Of a DNA stretch of 64,000 nucleotides, positions 16,634-23,243 are shown piece by piece. How positions within the stretch are numbered: position 1 is the stretch's first letter; each line of letters starts with the position of its first letter. The stretch is from positions 46,133 through 110,132 of the forward strand of contig NZ_JAHHUL010000007.1 of the NCBI RefSeq assembly GCF_019008365.1. Reading direction: 5' to 3'. The position numbers and the translations under genes were made by a program. The stretch comes from Phosphitispora fastidiosa (GTDB lineage Bacteria; Bacillota; Thermincolia; Thermincolales; UBA2595). The notes under the pieces were generated by a model, which worked only from the letters and a program-made list of their open reading frames with translations, was not told the DNA's origin and ran no database searches.

Positions 16634-17248
16634 TCACTGCACTGACAGCATTGACCGGCGCAAGGCTTTTATGGTCCCGGTGATATCGGTTGCCTCCATC
16701 ACCAGGGACATTACGGCAATACCATTTGCGCCTGCCTGGATAACCCCAGCTGCATTTTCAGGGTTTATGCCTCCAATGGCAATTACCGGTATCTTAACAG
16801 AAGCTTTTACTGAGCTGATAAAGTCCAGACCTCTTCCGGCCAGTCCTGGTTTACTGCGGGTAGGGAAAACATGGCCTGCCAAAACATAGTCTGCGCCATC
16901 AGCCTGTGCCTGGAGAGCCTCTGCTGTGCTGTGTACCGAAACTCCGACAATTTTTTCAGGGACCATTGCCCTGACAACTTTCAGCGGCAGGCTGCCTGTC
17001 CCCAGGTGGATCCCGGAGGCATTACAGGCTATTGCGGTTTCCACACTTGAGTTGATTATCAGTTTTGTTTCGGTGCCTGTACAAATAGCTGACATCTCAG
17101 CGCCCAGTTCATACAGCTCCGCCACAGCCAGGTCTTTTTCACGGAGGATAACGGCATCTGCTCCTGTGGCAGCTGCTTCCCTAATGACAGAAACCAGGGG
17201 CCTGCCGTTGGTAAGAGTCCTGTTTGTAATCACAAATATCTTTGGCAT
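16634..17248 (-). CDS. thiE: Thiamine phosphate synthase
   Basis: ThiE, about 204 residues and close to the family length. It joins the thiazole and pyrimidine moieties of thiamine. The TIM-barrel motifs are visible: ITNRTL, VILREKDL, SGIHLGTGSLP, VSVHSTAEA, DYVLAGHVFPT and IAIGGINPENA. The start at 17248 (MPKIFVIT) is used because an upstream in-frame extension is hydrophobic and unlike ThiE, and AAAGGATG precedes this ATG. No TPP riboswitch is seen upstream and no other thi gene is nearby. It could also be a TenI-like homologue. Confidence 0.85.
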   Translation of the reverse strand: MPKIFVITNRTLTNGRPLVSVIREAAATGADAVILREKDLAVAELYELGAEMSAICTGTETKLIINSSVETAIACNASGIHLGTGSLPLKVVRAMVPEKIVGVSVHSTAEALQAQADGADYVLAGHVFPTRSKPGLAGRGLDFISSVKASVKIPVIAIGGINPENAAGVIQAGANGIAVMSLVMEATDITGTIKALRRSMLSVQ

Positions 17249-17416
17249 GGGCAAACATCCTTTCAAGGTGTTACATAATATAGAAAAACACAAAATATAC
17301 AAAAATGCAAATTTAAGCACAAATTTAAGAAGGATTTAAAAAACTTTCTGCGAAGAGAAATATATAAGGTGTGATTAAAGTTTAATCCATACAAACTGAA
17401 TAAGGAGGGGGTTAGT

Positions 17417-17524
17417 ATGAGTTACGAGTATTCAATTGGCAATAGGCTGCTTGGTGCACTTATAGGTACTGTGTCAGTTGGAGTCTCAACGATTTTTCTG
17501 TTTGTTCTGCTCTTCGGAAAATAA
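17417..17524 (+). CDS. 35-residue single-span membrane peptide
   Basis: A short frame reading MSYEYSIGNRLLGAL followed by a hydrophobic stretch and ending FLFVLLFGK. The very strong AAGGAGGGG site seven bases before the ATG and a good terminator 30 bp after the stop make it a believable gene despite its size. It has one predicted membrane helix covering most of the peptide. No family is recognised. It may be a small membrane regulator or a sporulation peptide. Confidence 0.6.
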   Translation: MSYEYSIGNRLLGALIGTVSVGVSTIFLFVLLFGK

Positions 17525-17552
17525 GGCATTTTAGCCTCATATAGAATAATAA

Positions 17553-17588
17553 GAAGGTGGTCTGGAGTATATAAAGACCACCTTATTT
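17553..17588 (+). terminator. Rho-independent terminator
   Basis: AAGGTGGTCT and AGACCACCTT form a perfect 10-bp stem followed by ATTTAATT. It ends the small membrane peptide transcript. Confidence 0.75.
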
Positions 17589-17618
17589 AATTGCCGGGAA
17601 AAGGGAATTGTGCATGCA

Positions 17619-17726
17619 GGGGAAAATGTTTCCTGACTGCTTGCGCGGCTGACCGTAATCCTCGACGTACATCAAGTACGCCTGTGGTTACGGTCAGCCG
17701 TGCGCCTTGTCAGGAAGCATTTTCCC
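17619..17726. repeat. Foldback element, GGGGNANATG family, copy 1
   Basis: A 108-bp near-perfect inverted repeat. The outer arms GGGGAAAATGTTTCCTGAC and GTCAGGAAGCATTTTCCC continue inward through GGCTGACCGTAA and its complement, to a central ATCAA loop between CGTAC and GTACG. Its ends match those of the elements at 19262, 22279 and 31828. Confidence 0.7.
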
Positions 17727-17898
17727 ACCCCCAGGTCAGATATAATGAAAAGTTGCTCGATTGTCAATGAAGTGCTATAATCACAGAGTGTTTTAATCAA
17801 CAGAGTGCTGTGATTAACAGAGTGTTAGCAGAAATAATAAGGTTCTTATAAGTCTCTCTGAAATAAAAGTTCCTTTATGTTCACGGCTCTGCGCCTTT

Positions 17899-18249
17899 GG
17901 AATATGGTGAGCTATTGTACAAGATTTTCCTTACGCTGACGCCGTGAGAAATATTATCGCAGTTCCGCCAGGCGAAGCCACAGACCGGAGCCAGTGCGGA
18001 GCCGTTGCCGCTTTAGCGGCTTACGGCTTCCGGCCTACCCCTTGCGGGTATGGATGGCGTAGCCGCCATTGAGGCAGCAGCGGAGCCGTAGGCGCTTCAG
18101 CGCCTTTACGGATCCGGCGTGCCCCCTGCGGGTAGAGCCGAATTGGCGGTTTAGTCTGTGGCTTCGCCAGGAACAAGGTTAGATTTCTCCGGCGTCAGCG
18201 TGGAAAATCGGTACAATACCTCACCATAATTCATTCCCGGTCATTTCCG
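17899..18249. mobile_element. MITE-like foldback element, copy A
   Basis: About 350 bp with roughly 90-bp imperfect terminal inverted repeats. The left arm is GGAATATGGTGAGC...TTTTCC...GAAGCCACAGACC and the right arm is its complement, ending CGGTCATTTCCG. The ends match the element at 37299-37550. There is no coding capacity, so it would need a transposase from elsewhere. It supplies the last codons and the stop of the gene at 18241. The core carries two 55-bp repeats (see 17996). Confidence 0.65.
17996..18134. repeat. Two 55-bp hairpin repeats with matched changes
   Basis: Units at 17996-18050 and 18080-18134 share GCGGAGCCGT...TTACGG...CCGGC...CCCCTTGCGGGTA-like sequence. The inner stem differs as GCCGCTTTAGCGGC in one and GGCGCTTCAGCGCC in the other, so both arms changed together and pairing is kept. 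The second copy of the whole element (37299) lacks most of this core. Confidence 0.65.
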
Positions 18250-18939
18250 GGAGCCTATTTTTTGGATAAATTCTGCCAGGGCAGCCACCATGCGGCAGTA
18301 ATCTTCCGGGTTCTGGTGCGGAGCGCGGAAGCGTTTATTAATTTCCAGTTGGAGCGCCGGAATGCCGAGGTGTTGGGAAACATAGCTGGTAACAGTGTTC
18401 TGGCCGGATATTGTAAAGCGGTTTTCCGATATGGTGCTGATGCCGTGTTTTTCAAGCGAACCCCTGAGCAGCGCGACATAACGGCTTTTGCCCAGCAGGG
18501 AGTTCCCTTTCATGGTACCGATGTCAATGTCAAAATCATGCTCTCTGGAAGCGCCGTGAATATCAATAACTATCTTGGGCTTGTTAGCAGCAGTGATGTT
18601 TTTAATTGACTCTTTATAAATACATTTATCGTCAAAATTGGGGTCTCCTCCATAAAGTTTTGTTACCGCAAGACTGTGGCAGCCCGTTAGTTTTTTTAGA
18701 ATACACGCCATGGAGCCGGTAAACTCATCAGAAGGCTTGATTTTCTTGTGACGGATGTGCCGCACCGAGTGAGGGGCTGAAACCAGTACCGGCAGGCTGC
18801 CCTCAAAATACCTGAAGGGGTCAATTTTGCGCGGGTTTGATCTGCGGTCGGTTTTCACAAAATAAACCCGTTCGATGTCAAAAGCCTCTTCCCCGATTTT
18901 TGTTTTGACGAGAGTTTCAGTCCTGGTATCGGAATTCAA
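18241..18939 (-). CDS. N-formylglutamate amidohydrolase-like protein
   Basis: A protein of 232 residues. The blocks SAPHSVRHIR, DEFTGSMA, VIDIHGASREHDFDIDIG and ALQLEINKRFR match the N-formylglutamate amidohydrolase fold (metal-binding His and Asp, with the C-terminal LQLEIN strand). Substrate specificity cannot be set from sequence. The start is TTG at 18939 after GGGGTGAT. The stop and last two codons (RK-stop) lie inside the foldback element, so the original C-terminus may have been replaced when that element inserted. Confidence 0.65.
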   Translation of the reverse strand: MNSDTRTETLVKTKIGEEAFDIERVYFVKTDRRSNPRKIDPFRYFEGSLPVLVSAPHSVRHIRHKKIKPSDEFTGSMACILKKLTGCHSLAVTKLYGGDPNFDDKCIYKESIKNITAANKPKIVIDIHGASREHDFDIDIGTMKGNSLLGKSRYVALLRGSLEKHGISTISENRFTISGQNTVTSYVSQHLGIPALQLEINKRFRAPHQNPEDYCRMVAALAEFIQKIGSRK

Positions 18940-19058
18940 ATTATCACCCCGTTATGCTGATTAGTTATTTCCCTCTCTTTTTCGACATATTCACGGTGAA
19001 TCCTCTCGGATGTTGTAGAAGGGGAATCTCAAGTATACAAAATACCTTACTGATTTCC

Positions 19059-19087
19059 TTGTATTAGCAGGGAAGATTTCATATAAT
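19059..19087 (+). promoter_or_regulatory. Sigma-A promoter for a candidate small RNA
   Basis: TTGTAT and TATAAT are separated by exactly 17 bp. Transcription would begin near 19094, just before the folded stretch that ends in an intrinsic terminator. Confidence 0.6.
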
Positions 19088-19093
19088 ATAAGT

Positions 19094-19173
19094 AGAAGGG
19101 TAACAGGTTAAACCCTGACGTGACGGAGGAACGTAACCTCCCAAGGGGCAAACAGGTTGCCCCTTATTAATTT
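19094..19173 (+). ncRNA. Candidate small structured RNA or leader
   Basis: This 80-nt stretch between a good promoter and a terminator can form GGGT/ACCC, GGAGG/CCTCC and AAGGGGCAA/TTGCCCCTT hairpins, the last followed by ATTAATTT. It contains no reading frame of note. It matches no riboswitch I can recognise. It could be a free small RNA or an attenuated leader for the DUF72 gene 300 bp further on. Confidence 0.45.
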
Positions 19174-19193
19174 CATGTCGTCCTTACATTATG

Positions 19194-19450
19194 ACCAAGG
19201 AGAATACTTCTCCTTGCAGGCTGTCGACAAAGTCAGTGATTTTGAGATTAAAATGTTATAAGACAGGGGTAGATGTGTTCCGGATGGCGGAGTCTGTCGT
19301 CCGACCGGCCAGCGACCCGCGAAGCGGGAGCTGCTGCCGGCGGAGATGTAGCCCGCCGGAGGAATTCATCTGCCCCTGTCAATATTACAATTCAATGCTA
19401 AAAAATATGAAGTTTGTCAATAAGCTGCAAGGAGAATACTTCTCCTTGGT
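19194..19450. repeat. Inverted repeats around a foldback element
   Basis: AAGGAGAATACTTCTCCTT, itself nearly palindromic, occurs at both ends (19196 and 19429) within longer inverted repeats reading CTTGCAGGCT on the left and AGCTGCAAGG on the right. They enclose foldback copy 2. The whole block looks like one inserted unit upstream of the DUF72 gene. Confidence 0.6.
19262..19380. repeat. Foldback element, GGGGNANATG family, copy 2
   Basis: A 119-bp inverted repeat starting GACAGGGGTAGATGTGTTCC and ending GGAATTCATCTGCCCCTGTC, with an inner GGCGG/CCGCC stem and a CCCGCGAAGCGGG hairpin. It shares GTGTTCCGGA and GGAGTCTG-type segments with copy 4 at 31828. Confidence 0.7.
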
Positions 19451-19466
19451 TTTTGAGGTGAGATAT

Positions 19467-20246
19467 TTGATTCACATAGGCACTGCCGGTTACAGCTATC
19501 CTGACTGGATTGGTCCGGTATACCCGGAAGGAATCAAAAAAGGCGAAATGCTGGAATATTATGCCCGTGAATTCGCTTTTACCGAGATAAACTCTACTTA
19601 TTACGGGATGCCCAATAAGTATATGATGGGGAATCTGGTTAAAAAGACTCCTGATGGGTTTCAGTTTATGGTGAAGGCTCACCGCTCGATGACTCATGAC
19701 CGGTCTGCGGGGCAAAAGGATTATGCCGACTTTATGGAAGCTATCCGGCCATTGGCAGAGGCAGGCAAGCTTGGTGGGGTCCTGGCCCAGTTCCCCTTTT
19801 CCTTTCACTGTAACAGGGCCAACAGGGAATACCTTAAATGGTTTGCCGGGCATCTGGGAGAGGTTCAGGCAGCTATTGAGTTCCGCAACCAGGAGTGGCT
19901 TTCAGGGGATACCCTGGGTTTCCTTAGGGATGAAGGGCTTGCCTATGTATCAGTGGACGAACCTGACCTAAAAGGGCTTGTCCGTCCTGTGGCCGCCCTG
20001 ACATCCCGGATGGGGTATGTCAGGTTCCATGGGCGTAATTCGGCCAATTGGTATCATCATAAAGAATCATATGAACGATATAACTATCTTTATTCAAAGG
20101 AAGAACTGGCAGAATGGATACCCAAAATTATTAAAATGGCCGAAAAAGCAGAGCGCGTTTTTGTCAGTCTCAATAACCATTACCAGGGACAGGCTGTCCG
20201 AAATGCCAGGATGATCAGGGAAATGTTGTCAGGGATACCGGATTAG
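19467..20246 (+). CDS. DUF72 family protein
   Basis: A TIM-barrel-like DUF72 protein of 259 residues. It has the N-terminal IGTAGYSYPDW, FTEINSTYYGMP, AEFRNQEW-type (IEFRNQEW) and YVRFHGRN blocks, plus the C-terminal VFVSLNNHYQGQAVRNA. The family is widespread and its reaction is not known. The start is TTG at 19467, which has GAGGTGA six bases upstream and gives the family length. Extending further upstream would translate the repeat block. It stands alone. Confidence 0.85.
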   Translation: MIHIGTAGYSYPDWIGPVYPEGIKKGEMLEYYAREFAFTEINSTYYGMPNKYMMGNLVKKTPDGFQFMVKAHRSMTHDRSAGQKDYADFMEAIRPLAEAGKLGGVLAQFPFSFHCNRANREYLKWFAGHLGEVQAAIEFRNQEWLSGDTLGFLRDEGLAYVSVDEPDLKGLVRPVAALTSRMGYVRFHGRNSANWYHHKESYERYNYLYSKEELAEWIPKIIKMAEKAERVFVSLNNHYQGQAVRNARMIREMLSGIPD

Positions 20247-20277
20247 TCAGGGAGATGCTGTCAAGGTTAAGCTGGAT

Positions 20278-20964
20278 TTACAGTATTTTTTCAGCAACCC
20301 CGAGACCTGCCGGAGCTGTAGTGTTTTCCGCCTGCTCAGAAGTAATCAGGATAGAGACACCTGTGGTCAGGGGAAAATCCACTTCCACACGTCCGCCCCA
20401 GTAACCGGGAAAAATTTCTTCCATGGTGGTGACCACCTGTTGACCGTTGCCGGACTCTCTAACCCATAGCTTATAAACCTCACCATCTGGAAGTTCATCT
20501 GGCTGCGGCACATTGGTTACAAAAGCGGTCACCGCATCGGATTCGATAAAGGCCACACCCTTTGAGGCGGGGGTTATATCAGTGGGATTGAGATTCACAA
20601 TTTCCGGGCCGGGCTCCGGCACCGGAGGGGTTTCCGGTACACAGATAATCTGGCCGATCATCAGGTTATACGGGTCTAAGCCGGGATTGAGGCTCATAAT
20701 TGCTTCAACTGTGGTATTGTATGCGGCGGCAATGTTATATAGGGTGTCCCCGGCTTTAATTGTATACCTGATGCTGCCGTTTGGGCAGGTAACCGTTGGC
20801 GGTACAGGGATACAAATTTGCTGCCCGATCATCAGGTTATACGGATCGATACCGGGATTAGCCATCAGAAGAACATTAATCGGGATATTAAAACGACGCG
20901 CGATGAAGTATAGAGTATCACCTGCCTGAATAACATAGATCTGCCCTCCGGGACATATGGGCAT
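20278..20964 (-). CDS. LysM double-repeat protein
   Basis: A protein of 228 residues with two LysM peptidoglycan-binding domains near residues 8-55 and 65-112. Each has YVIQAGDTLYFIA- or YTIKAGDTLYNIA-type starts and DPYNLMIGQ.ICVP ends. A Pro-rich linker and a beta-rich C-terminal domain of about 110 residues follow, the latter resembling a Gmad2- or BsuPI-like immunoglobulin fold. There is no signal peptide, which is common for spore-coat LysM proteins of clostridia. The start is chosen for AAGGAG nine bases upstream. Confidence 0.75.
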   Translation of the reverse strand: MPICPGGQIYVIQAGDTLYFIARRFNIPINVLLMANPGIDPYNLMIGQQICIPVPPTVTCPNGSIRYTIKAGDTLYNIAAAYNTTVEAIMSLNPGLDPYNLMIGQIICVPETPPVPEPGPEIVNLNPTDITPASKGVAFIESDAVTAFVTNVPQPDELPDGEVYKLWVRESGNGQQVVTTMEEIFPGYWGGRVEVDFPLTTGVSILITSEQAENTTAPAGLGVAEKIL

Positions 20965-21054
20965 ACTGATCAACTCCTTATCATTGTTTGAGATATTTGG
21001 TTTTTGGACTTCATAGTATATTTTATGTCCGGCGGCAGGGAATGGTTAAAATAT

Positions 21055-21095
21055 AAGCCTGTTTTTCCTTTAATTAAGGACGAACAGGCTTTTTT
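21055..21095. terminator. Bidirectional intrinsic terminator
   Basis: AAGCCTGTT and AACAGGCTT form the stem, with Ts on the plus-strand side. It lies just after the end of the DUF3231 pair (minus strand) and before the LysM gene's upstream region. Confidence 0.6.
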
Positions 21096-21113
21096 CTGCA
21101 TCAAACTGTTACA

Positions 21114-21632
21114 TTAAGATTTGTAATGTGGCGGTGTTTCCAAAAATTCTTTAATTTTGCCATATTGAAAAAGCTTATCATATATTTCGATTTCCTGAAA
21201 AAGAAAAATCTTGAACTGTTCCCTCAGCACCGGCATCGTACTTTGCGTAAAAGCCATTGCATGGACATGAATCATGTCTTGGATGCCCCTTAAGATACGC
21301 CTGAATATATACCTGTCTGTTATCATTTCAACATTGGCAATTGTTTTGGCATCAAAAGGCGGTCTCGCGGGAAAGGGGATGCCGTAATCACCCATTATTT
21401 TTTCTATTTTATGAATCTGATTCTGCAGAGTTTCTATCCCGGAATTCAGAATCAACCGCAGTTCCGGGCTTTGGGCACAGTTTTTAAGTATATTAGTAGT
21501 TTCCAGGACATCATATCTCATCTGTAAATGGCTGTTTAGATGCCACACTTCGCTGATATTGATCTCCTGCTGCTTTTGTTCCGGAGATTTAGTGAGGTCT
21601 GTAATTTGTTGGTATATGCTGGGTATTTTCAT
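21114..21632 (-). CDS. DUF3231 family protein (second of a tandem pair)
   Basis: A protein of 172 residues. It matches the DUF3231 pattern with ISEVWHLNSHL near the start, ILKNCAQSPELR, and IPFPARPP in the middle. It is predicted to be all-helical. It is a diverged paralogue of the gene just upstream (21653). DUF3231 proteins occur mostly in spore-formers and have no proven function. The pair is probably one transcript ending at the terminator at 21055. Confidence 0.7.
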   Translation of the reverse strand: MKIPSIYQQITDLTKSPEQKQQEINISEVWHLNSHLQMRYDVLETTNILKNCAQSPELRLILNSGIETLQNQIHKIEKIMGDYGIPFPARPPFDAKTIANVEMITDRYIFRRILRGIQDMIHVHAMAFTQSTMPVLREQFKIFLFQEIEIYDKLFQYGKIKEFLETPPHYKS

Positions 21633-21652
21633 ATTGTCACCTCAATTTAATT

Positions 21653-22186
21653 TTAAAACATGGGTATATACATAGGTAATTTTTGCAGATAACCCTTTGC
21701 TTCACCATACACAGACAGATAATCAACCAGTTCCATTGTTTGCATTATGTGGTTTTTAAAAAAATTAATAATTATCGGTGATCCGCTATTATTAAATGAT
21801 ACTGCCAGAAGCGGCATCAGTTGTTTGATTAAACCAAAAATACTATTATAGATATATTTGTCTGTGACCACTTCTAAATTTAAAGTGGTATTTGCGCTCT
21901 GCGGCGGCCTTGGGGGAAGGGGAATCGCATATTCCAGCATTAACTCCTGCAGTTCATCTGCCCCTTTTTCAACTACCTTTAAGGTATGTTTAACAACTGA
22001 CTTCAGGTCAGCGTCCCGGGCACAATTCAGCAGTATATTTATTACTTCAATGGTATCATATTTGGCCACCAGAATATCCCACAGATGCCACACATCACTG
22101 ACATTGAGACTTTGTTGTTTTTGTTGAGTGGAATCAGTTATTCCCGTAATTTTCTTAATATCTGCAATAACATCTACAATATCCAT
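21653..22186 (-). CDS. DUF3231 family protein (first of a tandem pair)
   Basis: A protein of 177 residues with LNVSDVWHLWDILVAKYD, NCARDADLK and IPLPPRPP blocks, the standard DUF3231 signature. It is about a third identical by eye to its downstream neighbour, with conserved spacing of these blocks. A helical bundle is likely. The two genes are 20 bp apart. Confidence 0.75.
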   Translation of the reverse strand: MDIVDVIADIKKITGITDSTQQKQQSLNVSDVWHLWDILVAKYDTIEVINILLNCARDADLKSVVKHTLKVVEKGADELQELMLEYAIPLPPRPPQSANTTLNLEVVTDKYIYNSIFGLIKQLMPLLAVSFNNSGSPIIINFFKNHIMQTMELVDYLSVYGEAKGYLQKLPMYIPMF

Positions 22187-22278
22187 TGCTATCTACCGCC
22201 TCACCCATATATCATTACCAGTTATTATTTACGGTGAGTCATCTGATTATTTGCATCAACAGAGTGAAAACAGCGAAA

Positions 22279-22335
22279 GGGGCAGATGTTTTCCAGAAGG
22301 CAAGTTTTTTACCCGCCCGAGGAAGCATCTGCCCC
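22279..22335. repeat. Foldback element, GGGGNANATG family, copy 3
   Basis: A short 57-bp copy: GGGGCAGATGTTTTCC on the left and GGAAGCATCTGCCCC on the right, with a reduced core. It lies between the acetate transporter 3' end and the DUF3231 pair. Confidence 0.65.
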
Positions 22336-22351
22336 TATTCAGGTTTATATA

Positions 22352-22996
22352 TTAAGCCTTTACTTTCTTTTTCAGGTTCATTGTCGGCACTTTGACGGCT
22401 GCGGATTTAATATTCCTGGGGCCAACAGGCAGCACGGCCCTGCCATATGTTGTGTTGATAATTCCGGCTGCTGATGTATACCAGGCCCCGGCTGCACATA
22501 CAAGCCCCATCAGGCCTCCGGGAGCGCTGCTGGCAATTATTTTGAACTCAGCCAGATCCAGCAGGATATATGTTATCAGCAATGTTGTAAATACAAAGAC
22601 AAGGGCATTATTGACTTTTAATGAGCCAATCCACATATAGAAGGTGAAGATTGTCCAGGCTACCAGAAAGAGGCCGATGGCAATATTCCTGTCAGGTCCG
22701 AAATTAATCAGATTTAGTTCTTCGAAAAGGATAATTGAAGCCAGAGCGAGCCAGAAAGCGCCATATGAAGTGAAGGCAGTAGCGCCAAAGGTGTTATTTT
22801 TTTTGAATTCCCACATTCCGGCCAGTATCTGGGCGATACCCCCGTAAAACAGCGCCAGGGTCAGGAAGGTGGCGTGTATTGAAGCAGGTACCAGTTTGGC
22901 ATTGATCATGCTCAGGATAAAGGTTGTCATTGCAAAGCCGGCAAGGCCAAGCGGACCGGGGTCAGCTATGGCGCCGGTGTTTTTCTCTTCAGACAT
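22352..22996 (-). CDS. Acetate/succinate uptake transporter (SatP/GPR1/YaaH family)
   Basis: A membrane protein of 214 residues with six hydrophobic helices. The family's N-terminal NPAPLGL motif is seen as DPGPLGLAGFAMTT. The family carries acetate, and in some members succinate, by proton symport. In an acetate-metabolising anaerobe it could import or export acetate. The start is preceded by GGGGGGAG. Its upstream region holds four 13-bp repeats (23023-23077). Confidence 0.85.
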   Translation of the reverse strand: MSEEKNTGAIADPGPLGLAGFAMTTFILSMINAKLVPASIHATFLTLALFYGGIAQILAGMWEFKKNNTFGATAFTSYGAFWLALASIILFEELNLINFGPDRNIAIGLFLVAWTIFTFYMWIGSLKVNNALVFVFTTLLITYILLDLAEFKIIASSAPGGLMGLVCAAGAWYTSAAGIINTTYGRAVLPVGPRNIKSAAVKVPTMNLKKKVKA

Positions 22997-23022
22997 CTAA
23001 AACTCCCCCCAAGTATAAGTTC

Positions 23023-23077
23023 GGCTAAAGTGCCTGGCTAAAATGCCTCGCGGCTAAAGTGCCTGGCTAAAATGCCT
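23023..23077 (-). repeat. Four 13-bp tandem repeats in the transporter leader
   Basis: GGCTAAAGTGCCT and GGCTAAAATGCCT alternate at 23023, 23036, 23052 and 23065, making a duplicated 26-bp pair with a 3-bp spacer. They lie 27 to 81 bases before the transporter start. Just upstream (23095-23110 on the minus strand) is a perfect AAAAGGAGGTGAGG with no start codon after it. Confidence 0.65.
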
Positions 23078-23243
23078 TGGGGAATGCCTTGAAATTAACC
23101 TCACCTCCTTTTCCCAATTATGTAAACAAAAACATACACCACCCCCATATAATGGTAGCACTTAGTGCCCCTATCTTATACATCATTAGGGCGAATGGCA
23201 GAAAACAGAAGGTGAGCGGTGGAAAAACGGGGTTAAACGGTAA

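Noticed and set aside
17249-17416. TPP riboswitch upstream of thiE
   Set aside because: None of the conserved THI-box sequences is present on the minus strand.
23023-23077. CRISPR-like repeats
   Set aside because: Units are 13 bp without unique spacers. The arrays at 43871 and 60550 are also too short and phased, and no cas gene is present.
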